The notes beneath the pieces are model-generated. The model had not been told where the DNA came from. It worked only from the letters and a program-made list of their open reading frames with translations, and did not search any database. Made by a program: the position numbers and the translations under genes. A stretch of DNA of 64,000 nucleotides from Liolophura sinensis (taxonomy: Eukaryota > Mollusca > Polyplacophora > Chitonida > Chitonidae): the NCBI RefSeq assembly GCF_032854445.1, contig NC_088301.1, positions 37,681,187-37,745,186 on the forward strand, written 5' to 3'. Position 1 is the stretch's first letter, and the number at the start of each line of letters is the position of its first letter. Positions 47,501 to 57,965 of the stretch are shown here, in pieces.

Positions 47501-47991
47501 TGCAACGGTTCATTTCCTTCCCGGACAATACTATTACCAACAGGGGCCTTAATGCTGTTAATGTCAACCGTTTAAACGGCTGCTGTAAAAAGATGCTTTA
47601 CTGGTGCAGCAAGCCTGGAAATAAGCAGCAGAACAAGAACAATTATCTTCACCAAGCAATATTTGACAGGGATTAACTGTTTGGTACAGGACAAAACTGC
47701 CATGTAAATAATTTCTCTTTTTTTATTAGTGTGAATAGCTGGTAGATGTGCCATTATGGCCTGTATCAACTCGAAAATTAAGGAGAGCACCGTCCGACTA
47801 GATAAGTCGATAGGTATATTTTCATTATCAAGGAGAGCGACTGTCAGCTTGGTTATCGGTACCCAATTGATGTCATCAATGACGTTGTGTATAAAATGTC
47901 ATAACTTAAAACTAAAACATCATCACCTACAATGCCTTGTTGACATGGACGAGTAATAGGTCTATCATGATTTAACATTTAGATGCTAATT
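47501..47991. other. Intergenic, nothing recognised
   Basis: No supported feature. Confidence 0.4.
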
Positions 47992-48108
47992 ATTTATTTG
48001 AATGGAGTTTTTGAGCCATATTCAAGAATATTTCACTTTCAATCTCACTGGTGAGAGGCTCTTACGTGGGCCATTGCGCCACACTGGCACGCTAACCAAT
48101 CAGACAAA
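47992..48108 (-). repeat. SINE remnant (second family) with internal deletion
   Basis: Joins a tail-like block (TATTCAAGAATATTTCACTT) directly to a head-side block (GGTGAGAGGCTC, GGGCCATTGCGCCAC). The body between them has been lost. Confidence 0.6.
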
Positions 48109-48395
48109 CAGTACCCTCCTTAAATAATGACAAACTGAATTTAGACGTGCATCAGTCAGTCAAACGTAAACATAGCCTACATGTGGTGTTTGACTTGGAC
48201 AAGGACGTAACAAATTGATCAATTTAGTACTTATAATTAGTACTGTGCAGCTAGAGCGTTACGGTTCCTGGAATCGCTTACGTGCTTGCTGCACCAATTT
48301 CATAGTGGTGATGGCGATATTCAGGGCAGAGTTTCACAGATGATGGCCGCTTATTTGCCATGATCCTCCGGGACCCACGCACACTGTAAGGCAAA

Positions 48396-48785
48396 AGTGT
48401 CACCATCTATCTTGCCCGATCGGTCTGTCAGACTTCCATTTCTTAGCTCTGACCATAGGCAAAAAGAGTCATTCTGCAGTAATCGCAATATACCGGTCAG
48501 AGGCACTTCATGAATATTAAGAATATGTAGTTTATAAAAATTTCAGCCCTATGTCAAGGCTTTGTACATATATCACATTACACTGACATACCTGAAAAGA
48601 ACGTTAAATAATAATTATTTTGGTTTGTATTTCATGAAGTGCATTTAATGCTTTGTCAGTCACAGTGTCACCTATGTAACGGCGTTATTTATCTTGCCTG
48701 ATGGCTCTGTCAGCCTTCCATATCTTAGCTCTGACCATAGGTAAAAGAGTCATTCTACAGTAATCTCAATATATTGGTCAATATA
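48396..48785. repeat. Pair of direct repeats about 268 bp apart
   Basis: 48396-48500 and 48664-48785 share AGTGTCACC, then TCTTAGCTCTGACCATAGG and GAGTCATTCT-CAGTAATC. They are moderately diverged and not recognised as a known element. Confidence 0.75.
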
Positions 48786-49265
48786 CTAAATCACTCAACA
48801 TTTTGCCGTACGTAGATGCTGAGCCGTGTGCGTGTGTTTTCTACAGGTCACTAGCGTCATACTGATCTATCAGTCACAAGTGTTTATATTCTGAAAGTCA
48901 CCATGCTGTTAAATTGGATTATCATATACCTATGCGTGTTACCCACCTGATACAGAACCGTGCGATATTTTTCCGTATCAACATGCCTTGAACATTCGCA
49001 CGCGCCGAACTACTTTCGCATTGTGTGATCTCTGGCTGGGATTGCCTTGCCCTGCTATACAGGAATTTCAATGCAGTGCTGACCTCTTACATGAACATGC
49101 AATTTACTCCGTAATCCTTCGGAAAAAGTTTTTTAAAAGTTTGTATACTGTCTGCATTCCACTACCAAAAGCATGCTGTTTATAATAATTATTTGCGTTG
49201 TCTTCTTGTGAAGTTCGCTTCGTAATTTTTTATATGACTGGATTCCATTTCGTGGCGGCATACAG
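48786..49265. other. Intergenic, nothing recognised
   Basis: No supported feature. Confidence 0.4.
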
Positions 49266-50520
49266 TTGTCAATTCAGGCCAGATTCACCGTTCAAATCGG
49301 AACATTAAGTGTTATCGTGTATTTAATTCCCTTTTCCTGTTGGTTATCCTGTCCCAAATGTATTATTCCTACTGAAGTATTTGTGGACTCGTTTGTCCAT
49401 AGCACGTTTGTGCTAGCTATTGCTAGACTAGTACAAAGACTTCGGGGCGCTTTGGATGGAGATAACAGAAGTGACTCAGATATCCCAAAGTTTAACCTTG
49501 GATTTAGCTCGGCGAGTGACACTGAGTTATCTGATTATGACAATGACTTTCTTTCTAAAGTAGATGCCATTGAACAGGAAATTTTCGTGAGCAACAATGA
49601 GGTCGAGTTGGACCACCACGGGAGATAACGCACACAATTCCAGGACAAGGCACTAAGTTTCATCGAATGTGATGAGTTGGAAAAATCGTTTGTTCTGATT
49701 ATGAAGAACAAAAACAATCTTCGAAAGACGGAAAGTGACAGCAGAATTTTTACCAGATTTCTCCGATCGTTCCCACGAGCAGAGAATAGGGACATTAAAA
49801 TGACTTGGAGCATTTCTTCTGTCTTTGAGAAAGCAGGACAGCAGCAGTCGGACACTTTGACAAGTTATCACAGGGCCATCTAACGCTATGTGAGAAAAAA
49901 AAACCACACAGCTTGATTTTCGATAGAGAGTTTAAAACTTCCCCTGGCAGCCTTGCATCGAAAAGAACGGAAACAACACAGAAAGACAGAAGGAACAGGC
50001 CAAATTGACAGAAAATGAAGAACGCATATTGTAGGGAAATAATCATTTTGGCTTACATGGCGGGGAAGAAAACCGAAAACTAAAATGTGGAGATGTAACC
50101 TTAAAATGTTTCACTCCTTCAAGCTGATATAGCTTCCACCACAATTATGCAACTCACTGGTTACGAAAATGTTGCAAGTATCAAAAGTTACGTTGTCGCA
50201 GTTGAACAGCCTTCTACCTCAAGCGCAGCACTGTCGTGAGACCCAGTACATCCAAAGAAATGGACTCGTGTGTCGTATTCAGTATTTCTCCATTTCAGAA
50301 TGACGCCTTATTTTCTCTCAGGATTTCACACACATTGTAAACCTGCAGGGGTTTTCCAGGGCGCATTCTTCTCACAATGCACATTCCACTTGAATTTGAA
50401 GTTCCGACAACCATTAACTTTGATGACAACCTTTCATGTGCACAGAATTCAGAAGTTTTTTGAAGACATTCTGTCATCCACACCGGCAACTCACTAATTA
50501 TTAAAGTTACATGTTCACTT
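49266..50520 (+). pseudogene. Decayed Crypton-like tyrosine recombinase (DUF3504 type)
   Basis: Fragments in correct order: an acidic N-terminal stretch (49440-49625); then, in the same frame after one TAA (49626-49628), NKNNLRKTESDSRIFTRFL and SDTLTSYHRAI (to 49880); FDREFKTS (49919-50008); NHFGLHGGEENRKLKCGDV (50041-50127); IMQLTGYENVASIKSY (50123-50239); and a C-terminal tail AGVFQGAFFSQCTFHLN near 50345-50395. This matches the layout of the Crypton/DUF3504 recombinases that also gave rise to host ZMYM and QRICH1 C-termini. The presumed catalytic Tyr is retained (50189-50191). The expected His of the GH-x-N motif is Tyr (50162-50164), and the central Arg region is deleted. It cannot be active. 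These elements normally integrate by recombination between circular DNA and target, without terminal inverted repeats; none were seen. Confidence 0.75.
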
Positions 50521-50537
50521 ATTAAGTAGGTCAATTT

Positions 50538-50556
50538 GGGGGGGGGGGGGGGGGGG
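50538..50556. repeat. Poly-G tract (19 G)
   Basis: Uninterrupted G run just after the recombinase remnant. Confidence 0.95.
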
Positions 50557-51116
50557 ATACAAATTAGGACCATAGGCCTACTCTATTCAAAGTGGACCAC
50601 TTTGCAACACTGGTAAGTCCCAATTCAGATGAAGATCCGCTTTTTTATTTTTCAAAAATTGGCCATATGTTGGCAGAAAAATGTTTTTTAAAGCCCAGTT
50701 ACACTTACAGGATGATTTGTAAGTTACATTTTCATCCTTATACACCATTTTTGTGTGTGTTTTGTTCTCTCTTTTTTTTTCTGCCGTTGTGAACTACTGA
50801 CATATTTAGAGCGAACTCCACGTGTTATGGTTTGGAAGCGTCAGCTACCGCATACTATGCAAAGCAAGAGATTACGAGGTAAATACCTGGATTTTATTGT
50901 CGGTACTGCAACTCAACCGCAGAGAACAAGAGCGATACTATTTATTGGTATATGACCTAGCGATCAAGATATTATGGTAGGGAGCAATGATTGATTTTTT
51001 ACAAAATGTCAGTGGTATTACCCTGCAATAAGTAACCCACTGACATGAATGTAACATCAATGACAATATGGATTAAAATTTTGTTTAGTTAGTTTTTTGA
51101 TCATATAGGTTGAATT
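50557..51116. other. Spacer between two element remnants
   Basis: No recognisable coding sequence; AT-rich. Confidence 0.4.
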
Positions 51117-51404
51117 ATGGCACGAATTAGTAATGCCGAGAAACAGCGAGTCTATAGGCCGGGTGCAGATCCACAGCGAAGGGAACTGTATCTCCTTATT
51201 AAAAAGCAGAAGTGCAAAACTGACAAAGAACTGGGAAAGCAACTAGGGTTTGCCAACAAAGCCCCAAGGGAACAAAGGGCGCAGAGGCGAATCTGGCGAT
51301 TTCAGCAACAACAAAGCCGGAATTATAAAAAGTAGATCAATTTAACGCCGCCTCCGTCCCCGGATGGATCTAATGCAACAACATCTCATTCTTGTAACTA
51401 CTGA
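51117..51404 (+). pseudogene. N-terminal part of an uncharacterised multi-copy element protein
   Basis: The ATG at 51117 opens MARISNAEKQRVYRPGADPQ, a very basic segment rich in Arg, Lys and Gln. An in-frame TAG stands at 51333-51335, after which the same frame reads NLTPPPSPDGSNATTSHS to a TGA at 51402-51404. From memory, this basic start followed by a TPPxSPDG-TTSHS block is typical of a multi-copy, uncharacterised protein family in fish, mollusc and cnidarian genomes. The rest of the copy resumes at 53449, so about 2 kb has been inserted or the copy rearranged. No function is established. Confidence 0.7.
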
Positions 51405-51789
51405 TCATGTTTATTTTCAAACACTGACCAAAGAGACAAACAATTGTCAAGGGAGTGATGTAAAGCCTTACAACAAAATCAAGCAGCTGCCACATATCAA
51501 GTGTTAACACACCACAATCTAGTCTATCTGTATCCATATGACTATCAGAAGAAGTCATAGAGCTTGAATAAGATTCATAACCCCTTACATCACTGACTAT
51601 AGCACCAGGTTCATCAGCTGGCCTCATGGAATGGGTAGCATTGTCTGGAGGAAACAGACAATTCTGGCGTTTTTTGTCATGGACTTCATTAAATTTCAGG
51701 TTTCCTTGTAGTTTAGCCTTTGAGTCTGCAATTGTCTTGTTGCATGGATAGTGGATATTTTGATGGAAAAATCCAAGCAAAATAGGCAA
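51370..51789 (-). other. Unrecognised open frame beside hAT fragment
   Basis: 139 codons on the minus strand with an acidic Ser-rich centre (SYSSSMTSSDSHMDTDRLD). No family recognised. It could be another piece of the inserted element or chance. Confidence 0.2.
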
Positions 51790-51829
51790 GTCTGAGATAG
51801 TTTATTATGAAGTCGATCTTATGTGATAC

Positions 51830-52732
51830 CTAGCGGGATCCGTATGAGCGCTTGAATTTCAACGGCTTCGTATTCAGAACCTTAGCTTGCAGTTTGAAAA
51901 GTCTGCATTTCAGCCGAGCCCTTTTGAACAAATAAAAAATGTTGTTTAAGACTGCATCGTGCATAGCTAATTCTGCCTTATGATTGGCACACCAACCTTT
52001 TAGCAAATGTGGTTCTAACCCTTCCTTCTCTAGCTGGTACAGTGCCCCATTTACAGCAGCACCGCCACTGCCAACGCCGACTTAGTTTGTATTTACGTTC
52101 GAACGTAAATCCCTGTTTTGCCACACTGTTTTCTAGTGAGGCTTTCAAACCTGTAGCACTGGTGTTCTCAGGTTTCTCCGGTGACATAACCTGGAAAGTA
52201 GGCTTTCCGTCCTTGCAAGTTTTTATTACGTACACCCCTTTCTCATCCACGGTTTTCGCTGAACTTGACCCATCATAAAGCAAGATAAAGTAGCCGCGCT
52301 TACCGCTATTTGAAGTCTCTGATATTTCAGTTCGACGAATGCCTTCCGGGTAGAACTGACGGGTTGCATAAACCGAACCTAAATCCACACTGTGTGCCGT
52401 TCTTGCAAAGTTTCTGAATGTCTCATAGTCCCGAAATAACCGATCTCGCGATGTAACAAAAGTGGTCCAGTTGAAATTTCTGGATCAGCTATACGCGCTG
52501 ACCTATATTGTACAGTGCCACCTTTTCGCCGAGTGTTAATTGGCGACTAGCTCCTTCGCTCGATTGTTCCCGCATGCAAAACTACCAGGCGATGTAGTGC
52601 TGATTTTGCCAAATGGTCTACAAAATTGCATTTCTTGATTATATTTGTTCTGCTGATAAGCTTGCCCGACACTTGAAGCCATGATTCTCTGGCTTGAGCT
52701 GGAAATATTCCCGGAATAATCCTAGCAAACAC
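51830..52732 (-). pseudogene. Decayed hAT-type transposase fragment (ZNF862/DUF4371-like)
   Basis: Read on the minus strand: SWLQVSGKLISRTNI and HLAKSALH (52547-52732, an N-terminal zinc-binding-like stretch); YETFRNFARTA (about 52430); GYFILLYDGSSSAKTVDEKG (near 52295-52240), corresponding to the first catalytic-Asp strand of hAT transposases; then, after a frame change near 52080, VGSGGAAVN and WCANHKAELAMHDAV, which I recognise from ZNF862-like hAT-derived proteins. It ends in a stop at 51830-51832, where the family normally continues. The C-terminal dimerisation domain is absent. Confidence 0.65.
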
Positions 52733-53129
52733 CGCGAACTATTGAGTTGGCAGTTTCCCCATCATCGGCTAATGTGTATCTCACGCAAGGCATAGACCAC
52801 CAGTCGGCAGTCTTATTATAACCATGACGAATGAAGCAAGCAAACTTCGAAACTGACAGCATGTGTGTACTTATCACAGCATTCACGTAGCCTCGCTTTC
52901 AAGGCGTTTCATTTTGGATACCAGTACGGGTATACCAATAATAATACCAATACCAATAAGACTGAATACAGGTTTTGCTCACGCTGCATGACACGCCTGT
53001 GTTTACTAGCGTTTTGTTTCTGCCGTGTGCAGGAAAGTTAAATAGCCTTACTATTACCCTCGGTAATCTTTGGCTTATTAAATAACACGTGTACAGGGGC
53101 TTAGATTTGCTTAAAATATATTTATTCCT

Positions 53130-53330
53130 CATGTGATTGATGCTTTTCGACGACAGTCAGCACAGTGATAGGAGGGATCCAGACAAAGCCCAGGGGAAAC
53201 ATACGACCATTCGCAGGCTGTTGAAATACCTTCCCACATGCGACCGGCGAGGAAGCCAGCACAAGCTGGACTTGAATTCACACAGACGATACTGGTTAGA
53301 AGCTCCTGAGAAGCTCCTCCCCATACACAC
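53130..53330 (-). repeat. Strongly diverged SINE remnant (second family)
   Basis: Plus strand has CCAGGGGAAACATACGACCA, CCTTCCCACATGCGACCGG and AGCTGGACTTGAATTCACA, parallel to the body and box-B region of the other copies. It lies inside the insertion that splits the 51.1-54.7 kb family copy. Confidence 0.65.
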
Positions 53331-53448
53331 AAACAGGTATGAAAAAAATCATGAATGGGTATTCTAAGACCAGAAACCATGGAAATCAAGAAATTAATGG
53401 GTTTAGTAGTAGTGTCGTGCTGCCCTCCAGTTAAGCAAAGACATACAC

Positions 53449-54706
53449 GTTTTCCATATTCGCGACCATGTTAGTCGTGTTGCCGCTGGAAAGAAAAACA
53501 CCTTAACTTTGAAGAAAGATAAGAAACAGCGACGGCTCTTGCTTGATAGCTTGGAAAACCTGCACCTGAAGTTTTTGTGTGAGAATTTTATACGGGTGTC
53601 TTATTCATTTTTCTGCAGAAGGAGGTCGTTCTGGGTGGTCATCTCTATTGATCGGGACAAAGATACATGCTAATGCATGACATGTTGTAGGTAAATTGTA
53701 CAGCTTGAAAATTATTTACACAATGTGAGGACCATTGTTAAAACTGTAGTATGCAGCTCAAATTCGAAAAAATGTGGGCATGACAAATGCGATGAATGCA
53801 GACTTATATCAGTATACCTCCAGCATACCTCCTGATGTTGTAACCATGCAACAAAGTGGTCACTGTGACACAATGGCAACGACTAAAGAAACAGCGAAAA
53901 TAAAAGAACTCAGATGAGTTGGGAGAATCTGCTGTCCTAGAAACCCAAGAGGATCACCTTGTCCAAAAATTTCAGTCCGAAATTAATCGTTTGAAAAGGC
54001 ATGTGTACAACATAAGACCACAATTTCTCAGAATGTATGTCAGAGTCTTCAAGCAAATGAGTGCTCTATGTTGATTTCAGCGAAATTCAGAAATTCAGTC
54101 AGTGCATTTTGGACGCTAACATCAACAGGCATGTCTACATACCAGGATGATGTACCTCTCAGCATCATAAGACGCTGTACCACTCGGCACAATCTCGGTT
54201 TCAACTCTGCATGGCCCAACAGCAAATTGGGCACACATGGATCCGGTAACGGAGTGGATTCGGAAAACACTTTGATTGACACACTACATTTTTTCAGCGA
54301 CAGCCCCTCAACCAAGTATTGTCAAAAAGCCAGCTTTTATCTGCTGTTTACAGGGTCGCTAGAAAGCAAGAAGTTTCTTGTTCTCGTTTCCAGAAGTGTC
54401 TTAGAACTTCTTTGAGGCAAGCCACCGGAAGGGAGCGCCAGATGGAGTTGGAGGGTCGTTGAAATGAACAGCAGATCGTTTGCTGATGTCGTAAATGCAC
54501 GCTCACTTTACCAGGAGCCCCAGGCTTCTAACAGCAATATTAAATTGTTTTTTGTTGTGGGTGAAGGTGTTATAGAAGAATCCGAAAGCTTACCACCAGT
54601 GGGTAACCTTACACCAGTTAAAGGCACGATGCAAGTTCACCAAGTACTCACCTTGCGAAAGTATTCCTTGCAAGAGACATTTGCTGCGTTAGTAGCAAGT
54701 TCATGA
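53449..54706 (+). pseudogene. Main part of the uncharacterised family; DDE-transposase-like layout
   Basis: Continues the copy begun at 51117. Fragments in order: 53449-53673, a clean 74-codon frame with AAGKKNTLTLKKDKKQRR, LLLDSLENLHLKFL and DRDKDTC; SKKCGHDKCDECRL (53764-53805), a cysteine cluster; RLKRHVYNIR (53991-54020); VDFSEIQ (54070-54090); EIQSVHFG (54090-54113); WAHMDPVTEWIRKTL (to 54272); DTLHFFSDSPSTKYCQKA (54279-54332); NFFEASHRKGAPDG (54405-54446) with VGGSLK; IKLFFVVGEG and PVKGTMQVHQVLTL (54540-54655). At least five frame changes or stops make it non-functional. Candidate acidic residues: Asp 54073-54075, Asp 54299-54301, Glu 54414-54416, about 75 and 38 residues apart. That spacing suits an RNase H-fold DDE transposase, but this is inference. 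Confidence 0.75.
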
Positions 54707-55222
54707 TTCCCCAAAAACCTGTAAAAATCCCCGAATTCATATTCAACCTTGCAACGTCCGGAAGTTTTTTCTGTAGAACAGTGAGAGAAATAGAATACGA
54801 CCACTGACGGTGTGGCGTTCCCAGTAACTGTTGAGAACAACGATATACAAGTGCAATGCATGCATAAAGCAGAGATAAATTGTTTCAAATTGTGTGCTTT
54901 GTTCAAGATCCATCCCATTCAAACAGACGTCATGTCGTGGTAGATAAAATAATTTCGAATGTTGTGGCAGCCACTCTTGACAATCCTTATTTCATAATGG
55001 TGTTTTTCCCTTCATATCCTCATTTAATAGCCCAGTTTTGGCAGTGTCAGGAGTGTAAAGAAACAATATCATGACGCAATCTGGGAAACACTGATATTTC
55101 ACCCGTAGAAATCTAGTTACACAAAGGAGTGAGATCTTTGGGATACGTGTATCACTACCGATCACTTATTCATGGTATTTAAGTGGATTTCATCTTGACA
55201 AGTGTTGAGTAACAGAATTGCC
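54707..55222. other. Intergenic, nothing recognised
   Basis: No supported feature; the end of the element copy lies somewhere here. Confidence 0.4.
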
Positions 55223-55290
55223 AGTGGTGTTACTTTTGTCAGTGGTGTTACTTTTGTCAGTGGCGTTACGTCTTTGTCAGCGGTGACACC
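55223..55290. repeat. 18-bp tandem repeat, three to four units
   Basis: AGTGGTGTTACTTTTGTC occurs twice exactly (55223, 55241), then a 20-bp variant (55259) and a partial unit. Confidence 0.9.
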
Positions 55291-56040
55291 AGCTGTGTTT
55301 CTGACATCAGAAGTTGAACTGTAGTTCGGAGAATCGTGTTTTATTTAAAAAATGCTCTTCCGTGTGTGACAGCTTCCGCCTATATGCTATTTTGTGGCAT
55401 TTTCTTTCAATTTAAATAAAATTAGCGTTTTAAACTTGCAACAGTTTGTTATACTTTAAACTTGTAGTCACAGTAGGTCTCACAGGATAACTGCCATTCT
55501 TTATTAACATTTGACTAAACTGCACATGCTTGGTAACCAGAAAGAATGTATTTCGTGATATAACATTTAAAGGGACATATTGCCGACGACCAAGAAATTG
55601 TACTCAATTTAAAACGCCACCTATGTATCGTTAAGAATTTCAAATTACTACTGATAAGCATCTGTCCTTGAGTGGTCAATACAATGTGGGGTTTCCCTTC
55701 GTCCAATTCGCTCGCTCGAATCGCTATATTTAGAAACATGGCAAAACATGACGTCGAAAACGAGGATTTGTCTTATTTACTGCTTTACCTCCCTTGAATA
55801 ACGCCACCTGTAGAGCTGACGACTGAGTAAATCGTCGGACTATAAAAAACAAAGAAGGCATTGACAACTGACGAGACCAATAAACAAAAGGACATGGTTT
55901 TTGGCAATCGTAATTCCCAAGCAGAAGAGAATCGTACTTTGTAAAAGATTACTCTATGACTTGTGTACCAGTGAGATTTGTTTCATTCTTCCCAGCTTAG
56001 CTTTCAGAAATACATTTCATTAGAGGATCTCATTTAGTGT
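55291..56040. other. Intergenic, nothing recognised
   Basis: No supported feature. Confidence 0.4.
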
Positions 56041-56200
56041 ATTACACGATCATACCACCAGAGAACGTCCTCATTTGCAGTATTACACGATCATACCATC
56101 AAAAGAAAGTTTTCATTTGCTAAATTACACGAGAATACCAATAGAAAACGTCCTCATTTGCTTTATCACATGATCATACCGCCAGAAAACTTGTCCTCAG
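56041..56200. repeat. 40-42 bp minisatellite, four units
   Basis: Units begin ATTACACGATCATACCA at 56041, 56082 and (variant) 56124 and 56164, each with AGAAAACGTCCTCATTTG-like sequence. Spacing is 41, 42 and 40 bp. Confidence 0.9.
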
Positions 56201-56425
56201 AGACCTGGGATCAAACCCACATCAAGTCATACCAAAGATTCTCAAAAAATATTGCTGGGTCTCTTGGAGCTGAGCACTGAGAGGTTACAGCAAGGAGATA
56301 GATTTGTCAGTATAATGTTACTGGGGAGGGTGTCGTGTATGGTGTCTATCATCAGGCCACAAGAGAACATATTCGCCAGGCCAAAAGAGGACACAGTATA
56401 TTGTACACACACCTAATGGCTTCTC

Positions 56426-56640
56426 CATTTCAGAGATGACTATTAATGTCGATATGGGGCAGAAATTCAGTCGGTGCATTTTGGAGGTTCACATCAGCAT
56501 TCATATCTACATACATGGATGATGTACCTCTCTGCATCATAAGACGCTGTATCATTCAGCACAATCTCGGATTCAACTTCGCATGACCCAGCTGCGATTT
56601 GGGCACACTTGGATCCACGCTTAGGCGTGGACTAGCGCTT
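56426..56640 (+). pseudogene. Second fragment of the 51.1-54.7 kb family
   Basis: From about 56460, one frame reads EIQSVHFGGSHQHSYLHT and, after a TAA shared in position with the other copy, SHDPAAIWAHLDP. It aligns over about 190 bp with 54061-54245 at the DNA level. Its residues look closer to an intact family member (SHDPAAIW against LHGPTANW), so the two are separate copies that diverged. Nothing of the family is visible before or after it. Confidence 0.7.
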
Positions 56641-57275
56641 ATTAAGTGACTGAACAAGCCGGGCAGGTTAGATATAATCACCTGTTCTCTGAAAATTTAC
56701 TATGTATTCTACACAGGTGAATGGCAGCAAGTCATGAATACATGAGCGCCAGTCCACACATAAAAAGCGAACATAGTCATTCAGGGCTACTTCTTTCCGA
56801 CCTTCTTAATTCTTACTGTGGGGCCATCGTTTCCATGCTGAGGTTAATAATTGAGTGTCCTCTACGTTGTCAAGCTTCGAGCGTAAAACATCACTTAAAT
56901 GCTGCTGCAAACCCCTTTTTCCGCATGTTAATAATGTAAAATATTTTTTTCACATTTTAAATTTTAGGAACAGAAATTTAAGAAAATATTCACATCTACC
57001 TGGACGTCAAATTAATTTTCAGGATATTCTCGGCTTATAACCCTCAAATCTTCCAATGTTCTTGAAGGCCCAATGCCTTTCACACAGCTGTTTAGCCACA
57101 GGTTTCAGTGGCAGTCCTGCCCTCTGCCTTTGAGCTAGTATGTCAAACACTGATTTCTGAAATTACCCACTCGTCCATTGCCATAGTGTACAGAATTCCC
57201 GTACACCATAGACTCTCCCACACCAGAGTTGCTAGTTCTTTGCTTTATTATTGTGTCTAATTCCGCATTATTGGG
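56641..57275. other. Intergenic, nothing recognised
   Basis: No supported feature. Confidence 0.4.
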
Positions 57276-57480
57276 GGCTAGGATTCTATATTCATCCTGT
57301 TGAATTAGATCGCCGCGTTGGATATATGAACAGATGCAATAAAAATGCAACTGAGATGCAAGTCATATTATGGCCAAATTATATAATACTAGCATGGCAC
57401 ACGATTTGAATACGGATTTCACGTATTCGCCTGCAACATACATCGCGCTTTTCCAACATCAATGACTCTATACTTCAAAA
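57276..57480 (+). repeat. Dispersed repeat, copy 2 (arm of an inverted pair)
   Basis: Shares GTTGAATTAGATCGCCGCG-like sequence, GGCACACGATTTGAATACGG and the TATTCGCCT block with copy 1 (2390-2570), same strand. Confidence 0.75.
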
Positions 57481-57529
57481 GATATTTCTATACCAGAAGT
57501 CAACCAAGATGGACGTTCGAGGTCAATAA

Positions 57530-57965
57530 TTCCAAGGCCAATTCCTAGAGCTTAACACAAATTACCAAGGAACTAAGACAATATATAAAGTATGGAAAAT
57601 AGAACAGAATCATACAAAGAGTCAGAACAGTCAACAGTTTTCAGTAATGTTGGAAAGAGGCAAATGATGTACTAGGAGGCTGTATGAAATCGGTATTCAA
57701 ATCGTGTACCTTGCTAGAATATCAGTTGGCGACAATAACATAGGTATCTCAGCTGCGCTTTTACCCTGTTCATACATCGAAGGTGGCGATCTAATCAAAC
57801 ACGATGAACATACAGCTCCTAGCCCCGAGTTAAGCGAATTTAGACACAGCCATGGAGTAGAGTGCCAGAGATTCTAGACGCTCTGTCCATATTTATTTAT
57901 AAGAGATTTATACTCATTGTAAAACTTAAGGAAGTTAGAGTGAAGGTGTTTGATGAAACAACCTT
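57530..57965 (-). repeat. Dispersed repeat, copy 3 (arm of an inverted pair)
   Basis: The reverse complement matches copy 1 (2237-2640) over about 400 bp, for example the GTTTTACAATGAGTATAA block. Facing copy 2, it forms an inverted arrangement with arms of about 200 bp. Confidence 0.75.

Larger units (their letters stand above)
51405..53448. mobile_element. About 2-kb insertion splitting the family copy
   Basis: Between two parts of one protein, in the expected order, lies sequence of other origin: a hAT-like remnant on the minus strand (51830-52732) and a SINE remnant (53130-53330). The exact edges and any target duplication were not found, and some family sequence (the expected middle segment) is missing as well. 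Confidence 0.5.

Noticed and set aside
52009-52278. 89-codon plus-strand frame
   Set aside because: It is the antisense shadow of the hAT-like fragment on the minus strand.
56041-56200. Regularly spaced repeats resembling a CRISPR array
   Set aside because: Units are contiguous diverged tandem copies without unique spacers, in an animal genome.
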